DNA of 64,000 bases, taken from assembly GCA_018340805.1 (NCBI GenBank), contig JACMZG010000008.1, positions 77,087,884 to 77,151,883 of the forward strand, written 5' to 3'. A model generated the notes under the pieces. It was given only the letters and a program-made list of their open reading frames with translations, was not told the DNA's origin and did no database searches. The stretch's first letter is position 1, and the number at the start of each line of letters is the position of its first letter. Made by a program: the position numbers and the translations under genes. This document shows positions 58,129-64,000 of this stretch, one piece after another. This DNA is from Microvelia longipes. Lineage: Eukaryota > Arthropoda > Insecta > Hemiptera > Veliidae.

Positions 58129-58825
58129 AGTGATGTAGAAATTCATACAGTAGGGGTGGGGGCGTGGGACACAGTGGTCTAACTCCCCCGAAATAAGCTG
58201 CTTCAGATGGACCTGCCCTAAGTTCACCCTTTCTCCGCTAGTGGCAGGTCGGTTCACCTTGTACCCCATGTATAAAATAATTATTTCTTCATTTCCAAGA
58301 TTAGAATTATTTAAAAGGGTGTTTAACAATGTTAAAGATTGTATTAATTATTTTAAAGGTATAATTTTCATAAACGCTTTTATAAAGATATAAACGCTGT
58401 GTTAATTTTAAGTAGACCTGATATCGTGATAACCATGATTTGTAGACAAACATCAAGAATGTTTGTAAACAAACATCAAACCGGGAAATTATAAATTTAA
58501 TTTACATCTTCGTTGTCTCATTATAACACACCTTTCGTAACACACGTTATCCTATTTTCTAAAAAAATTATCTTATAAGCTACTAAAAAAGAAAAAAAGT
58601 CAATGAATAAGTTAAAAATTGTCTTGTTACATTTTTTATAAACATAAATAGAAGTATCGATTTAAAACTGATAACAATAGTGATAAGGGCACAAGGTGAA
58701 AACTAGCGCTCGGTGCGGTAGTTGATGCAACTAATCCCTGTTTTTTTCGGAAACACCTAAAACCAGGCAGTTAGACCACTGTGTCCCCCCGCCCCGACCC
58801 CTACTGTATGAATTTCTACATCACT
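58129..58825. mobile_element. TIR element (TTAA type), ~700 bp
   Basis: Left end AGTGATGTAGAAATTCATAC (58129) and right end its reverse complement (to 58825); inverted identity ~60 bp. Flanks are CTAA (58125-58128) and TTAA (58826-58829). The right end also pairs with 45487-45611 over ~125 bp. No transposase. The 100-codon minus frame at 58027-58329 is read-through of the repeat. Confidence 0.7.
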
Positions 58826-58829
58826 TTAA

Positions 58830-60319
58830 TTTCCCTCATAGTGCATATTGATGTGTTTGAGTTCGTTTCGTTTCAGTCCAATCTGTTCAATTCATCCATG
58901 TATTGCAAACTTGTAAAATGATCTCGCTTGGACATTGACGTACTCTTTAAGCATTATTTGCTTTTGAGTAAAGCGCAGGGTTTGTGTATTATAGCTGTGT
59001 AATTAAAGCTGACGATTTAATTAAGCTTTAATCATAGAAATATTATGATCCATTGCATTACGAATTAACAAATTTAAATCCACTTAATTCGTACTTCCAG
59101 AACAAATTTAAAGCAACACTTAGTTGGTAAATTTATAAGATACAACAATATGCCTACTTAAAAAAATTAAATAAATATTTTTTAAAAAATAAAAAATACG
59201 ATATCAAATAAAAACAAATAATAAAATTCAAAATATAACCTGACTTAGTAGGGAATTTTTCGTTACTTAAAATAAGGGATTTTTTTTTTGTTAAAAAAAT
59301 AGGGTTGAAAGTATTGAGATTTTGGCGGGCTGTCAATTGACTTTAGCCGTGTGTTTTATTATAACAAAGATAATGTTTATATTAATACTTGATACATTTT
59401 TTTATTGCCCGGGAAGTATTTTGGATAAAAATCAGTGTTATCTTTAAATAAAAAGTAAAATTTAAGTTTGCATTTCTGTTAATTTGTTCAACTGAATGAC
59501 TAAGAAAACCAACCCCTGTATTTTTACTCATTTGTTGTTTGGGTAAATAACAATTTTGTGGTTTTCATTAGGTGTTATAGTTGTGAGTAACTTGTTAAAG
59601 ATTTTAAATAAGGCAAAAACTTTTATATCTAAATAAAATAAAAGTTTCATTTGTAAAAGTTCGCTCTCTTCTAGAGGAAAAATCTATACGCACCACGGGA
59701 GAACAGTCATTATACCTCTCTTTAATTTCACCCCTGGGCTCCGCGTCCGCGTCAGGAACAACTATAAACCTCCATAATAAAGCTCCTTTCGGGACCCTTC
59801 AATAGAGATTTAAATCATAAAAAATTTCTGTAGCTCTAAAGATAGTAGTGATAGTGATAGTAATATGGGGGAGTGGTAGTAACTACCAGGCAAGTAGGCC
59901 ACGTGGTTGGGCCCTTTTTGCCAGCTGGCAGCTTTTTGTAGATAGTGTTCTACTTCCTTTTAATTTCAAGTGTAGGTATATTTCATCTAATCTAGACAGA
60001 TTAGTGGATTTCTATGGTTCCTCTCATGCTATTTCAAGCAATCGTACATATTTTCACTGACTCTTATAGTCTAGTGAAAACTGAGTACAACACGTGCTCT
60101 CACTGTTAAACCAAACCTTCACACACTTTAAACTACAAGGCAGAAACAGTATAGCATTATGATTGAATCTACATGAGGTTCCTAAATTTTGTCTATACCC
60201 AGTTTCATTCAGGGTAAGGGAACTTTAACGAGTACCTGACAACGCACAGGCTCGAGACCACCGGCTTTACATCCCTTCTAAAAGACGTGGTACGCAGAAT
60301 TTGTATCCCTCTTATAAAA
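58830..60319. other. AT-rich DNA, no gene seen
   Basis: No supported coding region or recognised repeat. Confidence 0.5.
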
Positions 60320-60324
60320 ATTCG

Positions 60325-60415
60325 AGAGGCCCGTGCTGGGAATGAACCCATGACTAAAGTCCATTCATTCTGTGTATTGGCCGCGTACCTTAACCACTAC
60401 ACCACGGGTGGCTCT
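60325..60415 (-). repeat. tRNA-like sequence (SINE head or tRNA relic)
   Basis: The minus strand reads an A-box-like TGGTGTAGTGGTTAAGGTA (from ~60405), a long variable part, and a B box GGGTTCATTCCCAGC. The acceptor ends pair only partly (CGTGG side versus GCACGGGCC). Distance between boxes fits a Ser/Leu-type tRNA or SINE head. Confidence 0.5.
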
Positions 60416-60499
60416 AGCTCTAAAGATAAATTTCCAAATATTATATATTAAAAAATATGTATTAAAATTAATAATATAAAATATATAAAAATATTTTAT

Positions 60500-60600
60500 A
60501 TTATATACGATTAAATATTATATTATATACGATATATTATATACGATTATATACGATTATATACGATTATATACGTTTATATATTAATACGATATATTAT
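60500..60600. repeat. (ATATACGATT)n microsatellite
   Basis: About six short tandem units of TATATACGATTA. Confidence 0.85.
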
Positions 60601-61104
60601 ATATTAAAACTGGATTGCAGTAATTTCTGTAGTCCTAAAGATAAATTTCCTAAGGGTAAATATATCCAAATTTCAATAAAATATATCTGCTTTTCGTGAT
60701 GCAATATTTTTATCCTTTTAACAATTCTGACTTATCGAAATTCTATTTCATTGTTAACATCCCCAATATTTACAACTTAAAACCCTATTACAGAAAGTTT
60801 TGCGCATTGAAATAGAAATTATTCAAAGTAAAAACTTTCCCATATTGAAGTTGTCAAACACTTGTGAACGTTCAACACTCCTAACAAACTAAAAGTATTT
60901 CTCAGTACTAGTGTAGTTTTGTGTAGTTTTAAGTACTATAAAGAGTTGAAAGTTTTAAATGTACGAGAGTTTAAAGAGCTTCGTTAGTTTTTGATTCAAG
61001 ACCTATCTGCCATGACAATTCCATTGTTCAATTTTAAATCACACGTCCAACATTAGATATTTTGTTCGCTATTTTTACTTCTTTTACAAAGTGAAAAACA
61101 AAAA

Positions 61105-61175
61105 TCGGGTACGGGGTACCTCGGAACTTTCCCTCATTACATCGGATTCGCTACGCTCATCCTTCCTACTTTGGA
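61105..61175 (+). repeat. R1 start fragment
   Basis: GGGTACGGGGTACCTCGGAA and TTCGCTACGCTCATCCTTCC match the start of R1 copy B. Confidence 0.6.
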
Positions 61176-61199
61176 CACGATAGTAATAATTTTTATTAT

Positions 61200-61263
61200 T
61201 GTTTGGTACGCACCTTTGCCCCTTTAGATGTGTGAATTTATTATTTTTTATGTTTGTATTATT
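61200..61263 (+). repeat. BEL/Pao LTR start fragment
   Basis: The first ~63 bp (TGTTTGGTACGCACCTTTGC...) are identical to the start of the LTR at 62404. Beyond this the sequence switches to integrase, so the remainder of this LTR and the 5' part of the element are deleted. Confidence 0.8.
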
Positions 61264-61299
61264 ATGTTATTATTATATTATTATTTTGTTATTATTATG

Positions 61300-62112
61300 T
61301 CTGTATGGTTGTAAAAGCAGTACACCTCGAAGTTGTTACTTCACTGACTACCGTAGGGTTTCTTGCTGCGCTTGACAGGTTCACTGCACGTCGTGGGTTA
61401 CCCTCAAACGTCTACACAGACCAAGGAAGTAATTTCCGTGGCGCTAGAAGAGAAATCACCGAGTTAAATATGTTCTTACAACACTCACAGCCTCAATTAG
61501 CACATATCTTGACAAAAGAGGAATCAAATGGAATCTGAATCCCAGTTATGCCCCCAATTGGGAGGCATATGGGAAGCCGGTGTTAAATCCGTAAAACACC
61601 ATTTCGAAGGATCGTTGGTTCACAAAATTTAACACTAGAAGAGTTTTTAACAGTGATTACGAAAATAGAAGGAATATTAAACTCTCGCCCTTTGTGCGCC
61701 CTCTCCCACTCTCCAGACGATGGATTTGATTATTTAACACCCGGTCATTTTCTCATCGGCCGACCGATCCTCACAAGACCTGAAGATGACCTCACGGACC
61801 AACCTAAAAACCGACTCTCTCGGTGGCAACTTACCCAACAGATGACTCAGTCGTTTTGGAAACGATGGAGTCGGGAGTATGTTCACTCTCAAATTCAAAG
61901 GCCAAAATGGCACATGCCAGCTCCGCCCCTTTCTATCGGTGATCCCGTTTTCTGGTATACTCCAGGACTCCCCCCGTCGGAGTGGTCTATAGGAAGAATT
62001 TATAGAGTTGCTTCCTGGTAAGGATGGCGTTTCTCGAGTTCTTCGTATCCTTACCCCAACTGGTGAAGTTGTTAGACCAGCTACCAAAGTTGTTTCTTTG
62101 CCAATAGAATAA
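61300..62112 (+). pseudogene. BEL/Pao integrase C-terminal part (frame-broken)
   Basis: Open frame 61254-61538 reads KAVHLEVVTSLTTVGFLAAL and TDQGSNFRGARREI (second catalytic Asp). After a frame break at ~61520 and another near 61625, the frame 61653-62021 gives GILNSRPLCALS, LTPGHFLIGRPI and the WQ..FWKRWSREY region of the BEL integrase C-terminal domain. A last break leads to a stop at 62110-62112. N-terminal pol is missing. Integrase would insert element cDNA. Confidence 0.85.
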
Positions 62113-62387
62113 ATCTATATACTCGAATTAGGTTTACCAGAGATTTTTTTTTTAAATATTTTCCGGAGTTTTTTTTTTTTGTCACCATATTTCTTCTCAA
62201 TTACTTAAATAAAGTTGGTAATATATTTTTTTTCGATTTAATCATGCCAGTAGCACTTTAATTTGACATTGTACTTGTTTGAAGTTCTCATTATGGTTTA
62301 GTTCCTTTTCGTTTTATATAGTGGTTTTCATATCTTTTAATAGAAGTTGCTCATTTCATTTTTTCTTCTTTTCCAAAATTTTTAATT

Positions 62388-62403
62388 TTGGGGCGGGGGG
62401 TTA
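62388..62403 (+). promoter_or_regulatory. Polypurine tract of BEL unit 1
   Basis: GGGGCGGGGGGTTA directly precedes the TG of the LTR at 62404, the expected plus-strand primer position. Confidence 0.65.
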
Positions 62404-62718
62404 TGTTTGGTACGCACCTTTGCCCCTTTAGATGTGTGAATTTATTATTTTTTATGTTTGTATTATCTATGCTCGGTGTATCTTGGATACCCCTCTTCCG
62501 AGAGTTAGTTAGTATCGAGTCTTCGTGCTGTGTACTAGCCCTTTCCGATCTATCAATTTAGTTTCGAACTACGTATTTTATTACTACGTAAAATTTGCCG
62601 TTTTTTATGTGATCGCCGTAAAGATGTTTATGGGGCCCCAAATCGGTACCAATCGGCCAGTTACAACGCAATCTATGGTGAGTGAATTTTGCTTATGTTT
62701 TGTCTCATGTACCTAACA
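62404..62718 (+). repeat. BEL/Pao LTR, ~315 bp, shared between two units
   Basis: Starts TGTTTGGTACGC and most plausibly ends CCTAACA (TG..CA). A possible primer site TGGTCTATTCGAGCGG begins at 62726. The 3' boundary is inferred since no second full copy is in the window. Confidence 0.65.
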
Positions 62719-63053
62719 TAGAAATTGGTCTATTCGAGCGGATTTTTTCTCTTTTGGAACCACTTTAATTTTGAAATTTATCGTTTTTCCTTTTATTTCA
62801 GAATTTGGTTTGATAACTTTGTTTTTATTCGTCTCTATAGTTAGGTATTTTTTTCATTTCACTATATTGTATTCGTTAAACCTCGACATTTTTTCTCAAC
62901 TTTTCTAACGGCGTTTTTAAGGTTAGCTTTCTACACAGCGTCACGTTTTTCCCTACTAAATGTGCTTAACTCAAGATTATAATTATTTAAAATTTGTTTT
63001 GTCTCATTTATAATCTATTTAGTAGTTCATATTTTTTGTCTTTTACATAAAAA
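62719..63053 (+). other. BEL/Pao 5' leader of unit 2
   Basis: AT-rich untranslated stretch between LTR and gag ATG. Includes the possible primer-binding site. Confidence 0.5.
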
Positions 63054-64000
63054 ATGCCTGAGACTGCTGCTTCGGTACCGGCAACAGGCGATGGCTCAAG
63101 TGAGCCTAGCCAAAAATTAAAAGATCGCTTTGCTGTATTAAATAGCAAAAAAGAACGCCTTTGGATACGCGTTCAACAAACCTACGATATGATTCCTCGT
63201 CTACCTACTGATGTTACTAATTTTAAAGTTAGGGTGGCTAAAATTTCTGATGCCCAAGACCAGTTTGGTGAAATAATTGATGGTTTAGCCGTATTAGAAT
63301 GTGCGCATACCGATTTTAAACTCAATTTAGATAATCTATCTAGGGAATTTGATACAATGTTGTTTAAGATTTTGGAGGCGGCTGAAAAATATTGTAAGGC
63401 TCTTCCCCTCCTCCACCTCCAATTGTTTCTCATGCGCCACCTCCTCAGGCTACTCCAAATTTACCGGACTTACAAATCGCTAAATTTGACGGTTCTCCTC
63501 AGAAATTTCCCGCTTTTCGTGCCTTGTATGATTCGCTTGTACATAAAACAAACCTAAAAATATGGAGAAATTTTCCTATCTTGTTTCTTATTTAGAAGGG
63601 TCTCCGTTAAAATTAGTAGAGACTGTTGCTTTTGAGCCAGAAAATTACAAAACGGCCTACGATCTATTAGTGAAACGATACACAAATCGTAGAGTCCTAG
63701 CTCAGTTCCACTTAGAACGACTCTTTTCTCTTAAACCGATACGTAATAACTCTACAGAATCTTTAAGGACTTAGCAGATTCATTACAGTCCACTTATACT
63801 AATTTAGAGTCCATGAAGATTGAAAATTTAGCAGATTATTTACTTTTAGAGTTTTCATTAAAACTTCTTGACCCAAAAACTAGAAAATCATTTGAAGGTG
63901 AGTTTTTAAAAACGGAGTTCCCACAGTTCTCTCAATTAATCTCACATTTAAGAGATTCGTTTGCGATCGCTGAACGGTCGGGTAACGCTAGTAATTCTGC
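63054..64000 (+). pseudogene. gag: BEL/Pao gag, 5' part, runs off the window (frame-broken)
   Basis: The ATG at 63054 reads MPETAASVPATG, a helical region to ~63400, then after a one-base break a proline run and LQIAKFDGSPQKFPAF, then after another break FSYLVSYLEGSPLKLVE (63562-63774), and after a third (near 63765) the same protein type to the window end. The KFDG-P..F..F and LEG-A pattern is the gag domain of BEL/Pao elements (DUF1759-like). Three single-base breaks in ~700 bp. Confidence 0.8.

Noticed and set aside
58027..58329. 100-codon minus frame
   Set aside because: Read-through of the SINE1 remnant and the TIR element; composition has no domain.

Overview
The window looks like AT-rich, repeat-laden intergenic and intronic DNA from an arthropod, most likely an insect. 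Reasons: errantivirus-type Gypsy with a tRNA-Ser-like primer site, BEL/Pao, mariner, PIF/Harbinger-type, CR1/Jockey-like LINE remnants, tRNA-headed SINEs, and a Polinton-like element whose double jelly-roll (DJR) gene resembles copies I know from arthropod genomes. I cannot name the species. Nothing bacterial is present. Almost everything recognisable is a transposable element, mostly decayed.

Layout. 0-6 kb: AT-rich DNA with two copies of a ~700 bp dispersed repeat (R1) and an A-tailed retroposed end. 6.2-7.2 kb: a palindromic mariner relic with an assembly gap. 7.5-14 kb: a LINE reverse-transcriptase relic (minus strand) split by a complete ~4.95 kb Polinton-like element (8461-13408). That element has ~790 bp terminal inverted repeats (TIRs) starting AGTAGGGG, a perfect 6 bp target duplication (AACGAA), a decayed DJR capsid-like gene, a C2H2-finger/acidic gene and a ~700 bp minisatellite. 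It is the most interesting object here. 15.3-16.2 kb: first copy of an unusually long (~0.8-0.9 kb) tRNA-headed SINE (SINE1); other copies lie at 30.3-31.2 kb, 40.9-41.7 kb and 45.6-58.1 kb (the last interrupted). 16.7-32 kb: minisatellites, fold-backs, a second SINE family, LINE 3' ends, and two possible host exons (22972-23082 and 21652-21759, minus) with good splice sites, matching phase and a membrane segment. 32-45 kb: a nested palindrome cluster, a Harbinger-type element with a Myb-like fragment, fold-back elements, R1 copies and (AT)n tracts.

46247-57916: an 11.7 kb env-bearing Gypsy element with both ~0.9 kb LTRs, inserted into SINE1 copy d with a 5 bp duplication (TGTAC). Gag, protease, RT/RNase H, integrase and env are all recognisable, but several reading frames are broken. 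SINE1 copy d and the Gypsy are bracketed by inverted ends of a TTAA-flanked element (45487 and 58825). 61.2-64 kb: BEL/Pao in tandem: a truncated unit (LTR start, integrase end, LTR) followed by a second unit whose gag runs off the window.

Many reading-frame breaks and LTR/TIR differences are single-base, often homopolymer, indels. Some decay may therefore be consensus error in the assembly rather than mutation. Reading frames were followed by eye; no alignment or database search was run.
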